Made by a program: the position numbers and the translations under genes. Below are positions 15,201 to 27,992 of a DNA stretch of 64,000 nucleotides, piece after piece. The notes under the pieces were generated by a model. It worked only from the letters and a program-made list of their open reading frames with translations. It was not told where the DNA came from and did not search any database. Each line of letters opens with the position of its first letter. The stretch's first letter is position 1. Source of the stretch: Ricinus communis (Eukaryota > Streptophyta > Magnoliopsida > Malpighiales > Euphorbiaceae); NCBI RefSeq assembly GCF_019578655.1, contig NC_063263.1, positions 6,520,001 through 6,584,000 on the forward strand, given 5' to 3'.

Positions 15201-16902
15201 TCTTGGGTCATTTCCAGCCGCAGCAGGGAAAGCCAGCACTGTGGGAATTGGATTCAGATCAACACCACAATGTTAGAGGGCGCGATCCTGATTTCATAGA
15301 TGAGGGTGCTAGGTACTGTATCCTTAATAGTTGCAAATATTCTCTATTGCTTGTTCAACAGCTACCTGTCCCTGGGTGTACAATATTGCACTTCTCTTGG
15401 AAAAATTTGATGCTTTAGATAATATAAAAATAAAAAAAATTGCTTTTTGTCTGAAAATGGACATCTGACAGCCGGAACAGATGATAAGGGCTAATAATTT
15501 ATATGGCATGAACATTTGTGCCATAGGCAAAGCATGGACATTTGTGCCATATGCAAAGCACTCTATTTTTTCGTTAAAAGTTTGCCTTTATACATCTGTT
15601 GTTTATGATGCCATTGTATACTCTCTGTAGGTCATTCTTTAAAAGATCACTATCAGATGGAAACCTTCTTTGTGATAGTGACCCGCTTGTGGCAACTACC
15701 AGGGTAGGACCTAATAAGCCTTTTACAGAGGAGCAAGGAGTTAATATGGGCCTTTCAGATTCTACTCCAGAGATCTCAACCTGTGAAAGCGACATATCAT
15801 ATTCTAGGTCTGCTTAAATCATATCCCCATACTTGTAAACTCATGGCAAAGCTTGTAATAAAGTACCATTTAAATAAGTTTTGGAAAAAACATTGTCAGT
15901 AATTCACACACACTAATGCAAGGGTCTTTGTCTCTATTTAAGCTTACAAATTGTCGAACATTGTTTTAGGTATACGCCCACGATGCCTCGTAGACGGCTT
16001 TTTAAAGATATAGGAGAAGATGAATTCGATAGTGATCATATTTGTTATGATGAACATGGGGATGCATGTAGCTGTTCAAACTTTCTTGATTTGGACTGGC
16101 TTTCTTCGTCAGGGAATTCTTGCGAGGAAGATCCTTTTGATAGGTAATGTTTGTGGTTTTAGTAAATTCTTCAAGCTCGGTAGCTAAAAATAGCCCTAAT
16201 ACGCACGGTGGTCCAATGGCTGCAGGACTATTGCTGGCCTATCATCCGAATATCTTGTGAATGAACTGAAAAGTGAAACATCTGCCAGTGAGTGTGGATC
16301 TAGCTTGAAGGTTCGTATCTTATATTTTATATTTTAGATCTTCTGCCATATTGGTTCTTGCATGTTGCTTTACATGAAATAACAGGTTGCACTTGCATGG
16401 AACAAGACAGTACCATGATAGTTGAGAAGAGGGAAAAGAGGGAATAAGAAAAAGAAAAGAAACCTCAGGGAAAAAAAGAAAACTTCGTACATGTTACCAG
16501 AGCCTTGCTTCTTTTCAGCTATCATCTCCATCCATCGTCATTCTTTGTATGGCTGCATTTTCAATTCCACATGAAACTGCATTTGATTAGGCTACCTCAA
16601 GGTGCTTACTAGTCTTTGTGGCGCATAGCTTGCCACTGTCCTCATTGCAGGGTATCCTCTTTATAGATCTGTTCATATGTTCCTTAACCTGGGCTTTACT
16701 TATAAAAGCTGTATATCAGCTTTCTACCGTGGTTATTAGAAGTGTTATATTTTGCTTTATTTCAAGTATTAATTCTGCCATTTACTTGGAACTCCAGGGA
16801 AGAAACCAAACTGCGACTGACTTCTCTTCTGACAATCTCATGGGTGGATTTTCGGAGCGCTTTGCGCACTGGGTAACACACGGGGAGACACTTTGCCTAT
16901 GA
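9292..16902 (+). CDS. SAC-domain phosphoinositide phosphatase, SAC2/SAC3/SAC4/SAC5 type (16 exons)
   Basis: Likely hydrolyses phosphates of membrane phosphoinositides; plant SAC2-SAC5 proteins act at the vacuolar membrane. Coding exons by frame and GT/AG sites: 9292-9372, 10230-10434, 10525-10690, 11396-11618, 12086-12162, 12381-12568, 12649-12746, 12849-12982, 13076-13201, 13631-13991, 14950-15071, 15199-15312, 15631-15807, 15970-16143, 16226-16310, 16798-16902. They join in frame without a stop to 811 residues, close to the length of Arabidopsis SAC2-SAC5 (about 785-830). The SAC domain spans about residues 25-600. The catalytic CX5R motif reads CIDCLDRTN at about residues 485-493 (exon 10), with Cys485 and Arg491. 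The hydrophilic C-terminal part (exons 13-16) is rich in Ser and Asp and fits the plant-specific tail of this subgroup. No lesion was seen. The exact paralogue cannot be told from sequence alone. Confidence 0.93.
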
Positions 16903-17049
16903 TAAATTAACTCCAACTTTCTAATCATAGTATTTATTCGAGCCATTATCTTTTCTGATCCTGTCCGAAGGATGTGGATCACAATACAAAAAATAATAAA
17001 GAGCAAGACATGATACAATTTTGGCATTTGTGAAGCAAAGCAGTTCTCA

Positions 17050-18800
17050 GATCATACATGTTCAAGCGTATACCACCAGGGTTAAGAAAAGTATGACCGA
17101 GGAAGCAGAAGGATAAACAGCTGATAGCTAATTCATTTGGACCCCCTCAAAGTCCTCCAGTTTCTCTAGGTTTCAAAACAGAGTTTCACCTTGTAAATAT
17201 GATTCTTTTAAAATATCTTTAAAATAGATCCAGATTACAATTTAGGCCGAATAGATCTAGATTACCACTTATTCTTCTTGATAAATATGCCCATTATTAC
17301 CAGTTTTGAGAGCAATATAGGATATTGAAAAGAAGTTTTTAAGTTTTAAGAATATCTCCAACAATGTTATCTATATTTTTATATGTCTTCGTAGTAAATT
17401 ATAAATAATTATTCTTTATTTATCTCAAAATATGTATTTATTCCGTTAATAATTTATATTTTATCTTTAATTAGTTTTTTATTAATAAAATAAAAAAAGA
17501 AAGAAATTAGTGAGAAAAAATGTCATTCTTTAAAAGATAATATAAGAAGGAAAAAATAAAAATGAGAAAAATATATTTAAGAGCCATCTATGAGATTTTG
17601 TTCCTCAAATTAAAGTACTGTATAAGTTGAGGGATTTTAACATCCACAGATTTATATATGGATTTTAAAAATTCAATTATTTGAATTAAATACAAAAAAC
17701 GATTTTTATTTAAAGTTAAGAATAATTTTAGATTAAAATAAATTTATTAGAAATAACATTTGAAATATGAAAGTAATATAACTGATGCATTTTAAACTCT
17801 CTCACCTCCCAGATGGAAAATTAAAATTCTAAAAAAATTAGGAATTTTGAAGAATGAGAAACTTTCTAAGTCAGACCACTTTTTTTTATTACCAAATAAT
17901 AAATTTAAGCTAAGCCTATGAATTTTACAAAATCCCTCTCGTAAAATCTTTCAATCTAAACAACCACTTAAGAAAGAAGAAAGTGGCTTTTAAATTATTT
18001 TTAAACAAGAATGATGAATTAAATAATCTCTTAAAAACTTAGAACTTGATTATTTGTAAAGAATTTTTTTAGTTTCTAATTTAAAGAAATAACAAGAACA
18101 ATTTATTTTCATAAAATTTTTATAAAACTTATAAAACATGTTTAGTTGATATTATACAAAAAAATATTTTATTTTTAATTTGGATAACATTTTAAATATA
18201 AAAAATAAATTTGAAATAAATAAAATAAAAACTCATTATTTTATTTAAAAATAAGCGACCTTTCATATAAAAGAAAAATATAAAGAAAAAACATCTTAAA
18301 CTTGTTTTTCAAAACTTAGTTATAATTTTAAAAAATATAAAAGATTATTTCTATTTTCATTTCAAAAAAATAATACAAGTAAATACAAAATTTGAATTCT
18401 TTTTAGAAAGTTAATATATTACTTTTTATATATGCTCTCTATAATTAAAAATGAGCATAATAATAAATAATGTACATGATATAAGAGTTTATTGGAAATA
18501 ATCTAAATAAATAAAATTTCTGAAATCTACAATTTCACACAAAATACATTGGAAAACTAGTTGCTGACTGATGAGGCAAAGTAACAATTGATGGCACCAT
18601 ATTTGCCAAACAAATATTTTTGGTACATCATGTATTAACCAAAGGGTACTAATACTAGTAACAATATTGGTAATACTATTAGTAATAATATTAGAACTGG
18701 ACCCTATAATTACATTCTTCAAATGAATTTATAATTCAAAAAAATTCCAACACCGTCGAATCCAGATAAAGCAAAATTGGCAACAAGAAAATACTGCATT
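17050..18800. other. Intergenic DNA between the SAC phosphatase and RPSA genes
   Basis: The two genes converge here. The first few hundred bases are probably the 3' UTR of the SAC gene; the rest is AT-rich with no recognisable coding content. The right end should contain the 3' UTR of the RPSA gene. Confidence 0.5.
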
Positions 18801-18904
18801 ACTGAATCAAAAGTAAATGTCAAAATTTCTAGTCAAATCTGTAAAACGAAACTGTGCTCAGAACGATAAAACCAATGCAAAACAAGGTATTGAAGTTCCT
18901 TGCT

Positions 18905-20397
<1,493 letters not shown>

Positions 20398-20411
20398 AGT
20401 TTTCCTCCGCT

Positions 20412-20521
20412 AGAGAGAGAGAGAGAGAGAGAGAGCCTGTGAGGGAAAGAGGGAGTGAAAGAAATAAGCTAGGGTTTTCTTTACGGTAGAGATAATGATT
20501 AGGGTTTTCCTTTAAGGCCCA
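20412..20521 (-). promoter_or_regulatory. RPSA leader and promoter: (GA)n, two telo-boxes, site II
   Basis: A GA repeat at 20412-20435 gives a CT-rich 5' UTR on the gene strand. Upstream are two telo-boxes (AAACCCTA on the minus strand) at 20470-20477 and 20500-20507, and TGGGCC (site II) at 20516-20521. Telo-box plus site II is the known promoter signature of plant ribosomal protein genes, bound by PURA-type and TCP factors. It fits the gene exactly. Confidence 0.8.
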
Positions 20522-21082
20522 ATATGGTTGACCCCACGATAAACGAAAGCCCTGAACCCAGTAATATAAACGACAGATCGTTTGATCCCCAAATTACGTC
20601 TCGGCTGATGGCATTTTGTAGACTTCTTGCCACTATAGAAATCACTCGTAACACTGTAGAACAGGTTTTCATGCTTAAATTGTTCCAATTTACATCAGCA
20701 AATTTATTGCAATTATGTGAGAAATTTGAAGTATTTATTTTCGTTAAAAGTGATAAAATTTTATCAATATTATTGTTAAAACAAAATACTGAGCCAGACC
20801 GTTCCTGATATCGTACTTTTAATTTTATATTCGTAATTGCTGAGAATCTTGAAGTTTTGAAAGCTTTACACTAATCTCACACTCGCAGGCTTGAATTCTA
20901 AAAGGAAAATCTTGAGGAACAAAATAAAATATGCAGCCAATTAACATTAAACTACAATTTCTTGCCAATCAAATTTGTACATGATTACATTGTTCCCCTA
21001 CCCAAAATACGTATATTAAACCGAACACAATTGCAACACTAAAATCCCCATTTACCCATCTACACAGACAACAAGAGATTCT
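20522..21082. other. Spacer between RPSA promoter and HSP gene
   Basis: Holds the distal RPSA promoter and the 3' UTR of the heat-shock gene. An open frame at 20524-20808 (plus) starts inside the RPSA promoter and resembles nothing I know; it is probably accidental. Confidence 0.5.
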
Positions 21083-21744
21083 TTAAGAAACAGTGACTTC
21101 AATCTTCTTAGGCTTAGGAGGTGGAGGATGCTTCTCAACTACAACAGTCAAAACCCCATTCTCGCATTTAGCAGTAACTGCCGATGCATTAGCATTTTCA
21201 GGCAACCGGAACTTCCTCATCAGCTTCTGTGGTGCCCTCCTCTCAAGCCTTATATACCTGCAGCCTTCTTCCTCGCCATCTTCGCGTTTCCTCTTCCCTC
21301 CACTTTTAATCACCAGTGTACTCTCATCCTCAACAGTCACCTATAGTAACCCAATCAATTCAAACAGGACTATATCATTTCCAGGACTATAGTGTCAGGT
21401 TATAGACTCGTACCCAGTACGAGGCCGGTTAACAGAAGCAAGGAACACACAGGATCCAACTTCACAAGGATTAAAGACTTTACAATTGAGATTCTTAGTA
21501 GAAATTAGATCAATAAAGAGAGGTGTGATTGTACCTGAATATCAGACTTGGACAAGCCAGGAACATCCATGTGAAAGATATACTCTTTGGAGGTGTCTAA
21601 GATATCCACAGGAATGCTACCAACACCCTTGTTCTCATTTGTGTCATTAACCCTTGAATGGATCATGAATTTCTCTATGCTTTCTGGGATGCTAAACAAA
21701 TGGCTCACTGCATCAAACACATTTGAATCTCCAACTTTGCTCAT
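21083..21744 (-). CDS. HSP17.4: Class III cytosolic/nuclear small heat-shock protein (HSP17.4-CIII type)
   Basis: An ATP-independent chaperone that holds unfolding proteins during heat stress. Two exons on the minus strand, 21744-21535 and 21340-21083, separated by a 194-bp intron with GT/AG sites, encode 155 residues, the same size as Arabidopsis HSP17.4-CIII. The N-terminus contains an [17 protein letters not shown] helix. The alpha-crystallin domain starts at about residue 48 ([18 protein letters not shown]), carries a basic KRKRE stretch in the loop as is typical of class III, and has the GVLTVVV motif near the end. The C-terminus is [12 protein letters not shown]. Retention of an intron is usual for class III and unusual for classes I and II. 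A small 5' UTR intron (about 21766-21856) is likely, with AG just before the leader exon and GT at 21855-21856. Confidence 0.94.
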
Positions 21745-21918
21745 CTTTCTGACCCACCCGAGATTCTGTCACACCCAAAAGTAATAGTCAAGAAAAACAT
21801 GCATTTAGTAAACACATCAATTATAAGAGACACGAAAAAGGATTTGGAATTTTTACCTGCTAGGACTAAAGAGTGATTGTTTCTTGGGAAAATTGAGGAT
21901 GGAATGAAGGATAAATTG

Positions 21919-21948
21919 ATATAAAGGAAAGAAAGGAAAGTTCCGGAG
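21919..21948 (-). promoter_or_regulatory. Heat-shock element and TATA box of the HSP17.4-CIII gene
   Basis: 21936-21948 reads GAAAGTTCCGGAG: GAA-nn-TTC-nn-GA(G), nearly three alternating nGAAn units, the binding form for trimeric heat-shock factor. A TATA-like TTTATATC (minus strand) sits at 21919-21926, about 10 bp downstream. Heat induction is therefore likely. Confidence 0.7.
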
Positions 21949-22059
21949 CAGTGCATGGAAAAGTCGAGAATAATCGAAAGGCTTCTGAGTAAACCCGTGT
22001 AGAGTACTGGTCAGGGACAGTGTACATGGTAATATGATAAATAGCCACGTGTACATGTT

Positions 22060-24330
22060 CTTGCAGGGTCTTGATTATGTCCCTCCCAGTGTCACAAAAG
22101 CAAAGTTGGTTTCAACTTTTCACCCTCTTGATTTCTGCTCATACATTCACTTGTATATTTAGATTTAAAAATGGTCTTTGGAAAAACTTGAATGTTCACT
22201 TAATAGAAAAATGAAAAGGTTATAGTCCATGTTGAAAATACTTTTTCTTTTATTACTTGTATATGGTGCTTAAAACTCAAGTGTATCACTCAAATTGGAA
22301 GATATACCTCCCACCGGACAAGACTTCGGATACATGTTAAATTAGATGGTTAACTGTGATTATTATGGATCAATAGTCATCGCTACAAAAGCAGGTGCAT
22401 GTGTTAATTGCTGAAGCTAAATTACTAATATAATGGATCAATCAAGCTTGTTGAATTATAATATATCAGACAAGATTGGGCTATAGCATATATGCTTATT
22501 GGACAGATGCTGTTATATGGTTCCTCTTCTCCATAAACATAAGCAGTTCAAGCTACTGGCATTAAGACATGGGCTCCTGTTTGTTAGCCCAAAAAGGCCA
22601 ATGTAGCTTATAGTTTAGCCAAGTTGTCTTGACTAGAGATTTGTGCAGAGCAGCATCAGCCACTACCTTGGCAACATGGGCATGGCAAGCAAGTAGTTGA
22701 CAGGATTTGATTGATCTCATAATAATTTAGAAAACCCAAAATTTATGTCGCCAAGTTATGCAAATGCAACATTCGGATCACCATATGAGTATGTATTTTG
22801 ACATTGTGTCTGCTTTGGACCACACAAACAGCATAAATTCTCTTTTCTAGGTCCTGTTTTAAAATTATAATATAATCTGACTAATGATCTTATTAAGCAA
22901 TAAGCAGTGCCACTGACAATGATTAGTTAGCTGATATCTTGGACCTGCACATGACTTAAACTAACTCCCCATATCTACAAATGATCTTATATGTTTCTCC
23001 CTTATTTTTTTAAAGCACATGCATGACTTTTGCCCCAAATTCTTGTTTGATTAATTTCCTCTTAGTTCGCCAATAGCACATGCCTCGAAACCTAACAAAT
23101 CTTAATCATCAAGATTTGGTGTGTTTAACTAAGAGAAAAGCACTCCCATTTGAAAGCATAAGCACTACTCTCTACTGCATGAATGTTTCATTTGTTTCTA
23201 GTAATGAAACTACTAAAGAGGAACAAAGTTACTGCAGTTAGAAATTTTCACTTCTTATGCTACGAGAAAAATCCTTAATTACTTTATCTTATTAACAGAT
23301 ACCATTTACATATTAAGTGCAGTAAATAGTAAGAATCAGAATCGCCCTTTCTAATTACGTTCCCATTATATGTAAACGAACAAAAGAGTTTGAAAATATC
23401 TATTATATGAATAAGTCAATGAGATGTGTACATGTCAAGAGTCATACTGTACGTACATGCACACCTAGTGGTCAGTGTAATTTCTTTTTATTTTTTAATT
23501 TTTAATTTGGATTGTCTACTGTTAGCTTTTCACTGGTGGTGCACTAATTTAATTTTGACCAATTAAATAGGTTTCATGGAAATAAAAAGAAGTGCAACTT
23601 GATATTCTAATGATTTCGTTTAGGTGCTAATTTCTTGGATTGTTTGTTTATTTTAGACCCTAAAGAGGAAAAAGAGTTGAGGTGGGTGGTGTCCGTCTAA
23701 GTAGCTGCAGTATGTTACTGTCCACAGATGACACTGAACTGGACCCCTACTAATTGTAACCACTCTTTCGTCTTCAACCCTGACACCTTTTGCTTCTTTA
23801 TAAATAATACCAGAGCCAACTTATTCTCTAAAGCTTATCAGTATTTCTGATTTTTCTTTTCTTAAATTTAATAGATTATTCTGTCACTCAGCTATTGATT
23901 CATCCAGAAAAATATTAAACATTCTATCATTTTTATTTCACCTCTCGCTTATTTTATTAGATTTTTTTTAAAAAAAAAATATTAAAAAGTAATTTTATTA
24001 AAATAATAAATACCACGTTAAATAAATTAAAAAAATTATATAACACTATTTATTCATTAATAATTACTCGGCTATTATACTATTATGATTTCAGCTATCG
24101 AGACGATAATCTTTTATTATGTCTTTTGTCCATTTCAAATTATAATTCATTCTTTTAATTGTTAATTTTAATAAATATATAAGGAAAAAAAAAACACTTT
24201 TCCGAAGGCTAGTTCAAAGATTAAAATGTGTCATGAGATAGATGAATTAATATAGATAATGAAGAATCCCAAACTTAATAGAAAAGCTAATAAAGCAAAG
24301 TTTGTAAAGACAAAAATGCTAAGTGGTAAC
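22060..24330. other. Intergenic region without recognised gene
   Basis: No coding segment recognised. A TATA-like CTTTATAAATA at about 23796 follows moderately GC-rich sequence and could be a promoter for the small frame at 24342, but that is speculative. 23900-24250 is very AT-rich. Confidence 0.5.
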
Positions 24331-24341
24331 GGACAAAGAAG

Positions 24342-24656
24342 ATGCCTACCTTGTTGTTATTATTGCTATTGTTATTGTTAGTCTTGTCTGTTGGGTTACA
24401 AAATGTTTTCGGAAACCTTCCAGTGGGTGTTACGGATGGGAGCCACCGGGCTGCTTACCCGCCAACAACTCTTATTGCTGCTAATCATACCGCAACAAGA
24501 ACCAGTCCCCCTTTACTTACCCAAATTCTTTCTTCCCTAATTACCCTTAAATTGCCCACTACAATTAGGACGGTTCAGATCAGAAATTTAAATTTTTGCA
24601 GTAGGAAGGTTATTACTAATTTAGCAATTGCAGTCAATTTGATTTTGGATACATAA
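24342..24656 (+). CDS. Hypothetical small protein with signal-peptide-like N-terminus
   Basis: 104 codons. The first 24 residues are a strongly hydrophobic Leu-rich segment ending in a plausible cleavage region (NVFGN), so the product could enter the secretory pathway. The rest has one NHT glycosylation sequon and is otherwise featureless. The stretch after the leader (NLPVGVTDGS) is faintly like the start of GH17 glucanases (IGVNWG), so this may be a decayed gene start, but the similarity is too weak to assert. I do not recognise the protein. The codon pattern of the leader (repeated TTR/CTA Leu) could also be chance. Confidence 0.25.
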   Translation: MPTLLLLLLLLLLVLSVGLQNVFGNLPVGVTDGSHRAAYPPTTLIAANHTATRTSPPLLTQILSSLITLKLPTTIRTVQIRNLNFCSRKVITNLAIAVNLILDT

Positions 24657-24699
24657 ACATGTGAAACATGGGAAATCAATCATCAAGAAAAAAAAAAGC

Positions 24700-25460
24700 C
24701 TTGAATAAACATGATGTACATCTTCTGATGAGAAATGGGCATTAGTTATTGTATGTATATATATATATATATTTCTAGCATCATTAGAAAAAGGCAAACA
24801 TATGAGTTTGAGCCACTTGGTGAGATTTGTTCACGTGGGTTGCATCTGCAATATAAACTCCCCCAAATCGAAAAATTAATCACAAGTCTAAGTCATGTGG
24901 TCACTTACACTTAAATTCCAAGAACAATTCAAGAGCAACTAGAGCTATGCTGGGACCAAATTGAGTATAAATTGGATTGATCACATAGCCTAATTTATGT
25001 GGTCACTTGCATTCCAAAACCAGTGCAAGCACCTAGAGCTACACAATACATGGACCACAGTTTTGAGTATAACCACATAGCTTGTCGACAAATTTAATTT
25101 GCTTCATTCATTCTTTGAATCAAACTCTTCACTATTAAGAGTGGTAAATTCAGTGCTGCTGAAAACACAAGATAAAATCCTAAAAAACGGGTTTTAAAGC
25201 TATTTGTACTTCCTACAAAAATAATTAGATAAGGTGGACAAAAAAGGGGTCTTTCATATTTTAGACCCAATGAGGCATAATTGCTTACAAAGTATAAATA
25301 AGGTGGAGAGTGTAATTTGACAATGAAAAACAAAGATCCAAAAGAGGCCTCCAAAAGCCAAACAAAATAGCAACTGGTTTTGCACCTTAGAATGTCTCTC
25401 TCTTAGCTGGTATATATCAAACAGTGGGCCATGCACGTAATATGCCTCTTTCTATCTTTC
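24700..25460. other. Intergenic region upstream of the first SAUR
   Basis: Contains a short (TA)n run at 24755-24771 and no recognised coding sequence. Two imperfect copies of a phrase about vertical spacing 'tgtggtcactt...cattccaa' at about 24896 and 24997 suggest a small local duplication. Confidence 0.45.
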
Positions 25461-25479
25461 TCTTGCTCCCTCTAACTCC

Positions 25480-25490
25480 CTTATATAGGA
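25480..25490 (+). promoter_or_regulatory. TATA box of SAUR copy 1
   Basis: TTATATAGG at 25481-25489, about 135 bp upstream of the ATG. The paralogue has TTAAATAGG at the same place. Confidence 0.65.
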
Positions 25491-25617
25491 ACTCCCCAAA
25501 CAAAATTCCTCTCAAAAAATCTTTTCTTTCTCTTTAAAACTATATAAATATATATTTTTTCTTCCTCTCCTTTCAAAATCCCATTTCTGCAAATTATACA
25601 AACAAAGGATTAAGAAC

Positions 25618-25998
25618 ATGGCAAAGATTGGGAAGCTAACAAAGCTCAAGTCTGCGATAAAAAGATGGCCATCTTTAACCAAGCTAGCTCGCACAAACAG
25701 CACCATTGCTGCCACCAATGAGTCTGAAGACAAGATTTTAAAGGGTATCGATGATGATGATCAACTCCATGCAGTTTATGTGGGGAAATCTCGGCGGCGA
25801 TATCTTTTGAGCTCTGATACCATTTATCATCCTCTCTTTCAAGAGTTGATAGAGAGGTCAGGTGGATTTGATCATGACGGGGAAGTTGTCGTTTCTTGTG
25901 AAGTTGTTTTGTTTGAGCATTTGTTGTGGATGCTTGAAAGCGGTGGCTCTCAATTGGGTTCCATGGAAGAACTGGCTGAATTCTACCATACTTGCTAA
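25618..25998 (+). CDS. SAUR76/77/78-like auxin-responsive protein, copy 1
   Basis: An intronless gene of 126 codons, as usual for SAURs (small auxin up RNA proteins, which promote growth, many by inhibiting PP2C.D phosphatases; Arabidopsis SAUR76 and SAUR78 have been linked to ethylene receptors). The N-terminus MAKIGKLTKLKSAIKRWPS is a basic amphipathic stretch typical of the SAUR76-78 group. A variable acidic hinge (residues about 34-50) follows, then the SAUR domain: HAVYVGKSRRRYLLSS, HPLFQELIER, VVSCEVVLFEHLLWMLE, and a C-terminal EELAEFYHTC. The paralogue at 31628 is nearly identical over the SAUR domain. Confidence 0.93.
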   Translation: MAKIGKLTKLKSAIKRWPSLTKLARTNSTIAATNESEDKILKGIDDDDQLHAVYVGKSRRRYLLSSDTIYHPLFQELIERSGGFDHDGEVVVSCEVVLFEHLLWMLESGGSQLGSMEELAEFYHTC

Positions 25999-25999
25999 T

Positions 26000-27970
26000 T
26001 CATGATGATGATCAAAGGTCTGTAATATTTAGTAGAGATACAAAGCAATTTGATGGTGAGAATATATAATTAACCCATTAACTGGTTTAATGATGTTGAT
26101 GTTTAAAGAAGTTGACTAGTTCTTTATCTTTTTCTTTTTCTTCCTCTAATCTAGTTACTAGGATTATTATTCTCAAAATGTTAAATGAAAAAATTATCAA
26201 GTACAAAGTACTCTCAATCAGAGATGGTTTGCTACAAGTTTCTTTTCAGAGTTTGTGTGTCTATGTTATATCTTTTGTCCCTTTCTTTGGATTTTGGTTT
26301 CTTGCTCAAGTCACATAACAATCAATGGAATAGACCCTTAGTGTGCCAACATGATACAGGTTGGCAATGAAATATTGAAGATCAACTATAGGATCAAAGA
26401 CCAAATATGGAAGATATGAAAAGTAGAGAGAGAAAGCCATGTAATGTTAAATGCATACAAATATATATGGCACCAATTACATTGCTTTTATTTTTTCCCT
26501 TCTTTTATCTTTTTCTTTTTATGAATGCAAATTTGCTGTTTTCTGTTGTATTTATTTTAATTAAAGACTCCAAAATAAATAAATAACAAACAAAGCCCAA
26601 TTGGGGAATGGGGACATTTGCTTCACAGAAGGAAGCAAAATTTCTACCATCCCTTTCACCAGAAATGTTTGTACTCAGACCAAACTTTATCATAAGGGAA
26701 ATTAATTTAAAAATTATGTAAAGGAACAAATATACACACATGGAATGGGGATCTAAGGTACATGGTTTGATGAGTCCCTTGTGACACAAAATTGCTATGT
26801 TTCCCTTCTTCATTACCTATACACAGACATACATATGTCAACTTGGTAAGGTCTTGGTCCCCCTCAATTTTTATTTACACCCAGAAGAATCTTCATTAAT
26901 ATTTTCTCATTCAATAATCTGCAGTACTGTTTGTTAATGGTACCGTTCTTTTATTGCCCAAAAAAACTAATTTATGTTATATTCATTTTTTCTTGATACA
27001 AATTATTTATTATTTTAGCTTCTCTGTATCCAATTTCATGACTATATAATTATAGAGTGCAGCTGTTCACTACCAAACTATCCAATCAGTACAAAAGATA
27101 TTACTCTGCTTCACTTCTCCTGAATAGTCCAATCAATATGTCTATTCACAGCCTCACAGGTGCACTCTGTTCATATTCGAACAATTCAGGTTAGGAGAAT
27201 TCATTTATTTCACAGTTAATAAGATCCGGAATTCATTTACTGAATGAAGAGTACTGTTTAAATTAGTTGACCCAACAAACCAGTTTGGCAGACCTCGTGT
27301 AAAATGAGTTGTGATTATCAGAGCCAAATCACTCTTCAGATTTTGTAATTATTTGGGTTAGGAAGGAAGGGACAATAGCAAATTATTATTATATAATATG
27401 TTTGGGTGAGTAAGTTTTGTTTGAGTAAATGTTAGACTTTGTTATATATTAGTAACTACCCCACAAAAAAAGTTTGGGAAATATATAATTTAAGTGCAAA
27501 TGATTGGGTAGTTAGAGATGCTTCTTTAGCATTGACAGTCACTATTATATGCTTTGATGATGCTATTTTGCGGTTGGTGATGTATATTTTACATGAAGAT
27601 TTGCCTTGCAGACAAAGATTAACAAGAATTCTTTGAAGACAAAGAGAAAAAGCAAAGAAAAGGGGAAAAAAGAAAAAGGAATAGCATTTAGTTTAGCCCC
27701 AAAAAAACCTTATTGTGTTAACCTTTTCTTGGTCATCTTAACACACAACTTTCCTACCTTAGCTCAAATTTAAATTAGTCCTTTCTTATTGTAAATAGTT
27801 TGATTATTATCAGAACTGACTCTATTGTGCTCTTATTGGGTTTGAAGAAAATCACAGATCAAAATGGTAGAAAATATGAAGAAAAAGTGCTTGATAGCAA
27901 TTTCGCAATTTTAAGAACTTAGAGTTGTGATTTTAATATCTTTTAGGCCTAATTTGATGGGAAAGGATCA
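26000..27970. other. 3' flank of SAUR copy 1 and intergenic DNA
   Basis: To about 27300 this belongs to the duplicated block. No gene was recognised; open frames at 26112-26318, 26505-26813 and 27439-27636 are low in complexity and not conserved as protein in the second copy. Confidence 0.55.
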
Positions 27971-27992
27971 ATGATCAAAAGCTTTATTGTAA

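Larger units (their letters stand above)
25465..27300 (+). repeat. Duplicated SAUR block, copy 1
   Basis: This block and the one at 31495-33240 share the promoter, the SAUR coding region and more than 1 kb of 3' flank. Matching landmarks: the CTCTCAAAAA leader, the ATCTTTT run after the gene, a shared AAATATACACACATGGA phrase at about 26725 and 32646, and CAGTACTGTTTGTTAATGGTAC at about 26921 and 32861. The copies are direct repeats about 6 kb apart. Confidence 0.85.

Noticed and set aside
20524..20808. 94-codon open frame upstream of RPSA on the plus strand
   Set aside because: It begins inside the RPSA promoter and has no recognisable domain; a divergent gene is possible but unsupported.
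26505..26813. 102-codon minus-strand frame in the SAUR 3' flank
   Set aside because: The homologous region of the second copy (32456-32659) does not preserve the frame, so it is not under coding selection.
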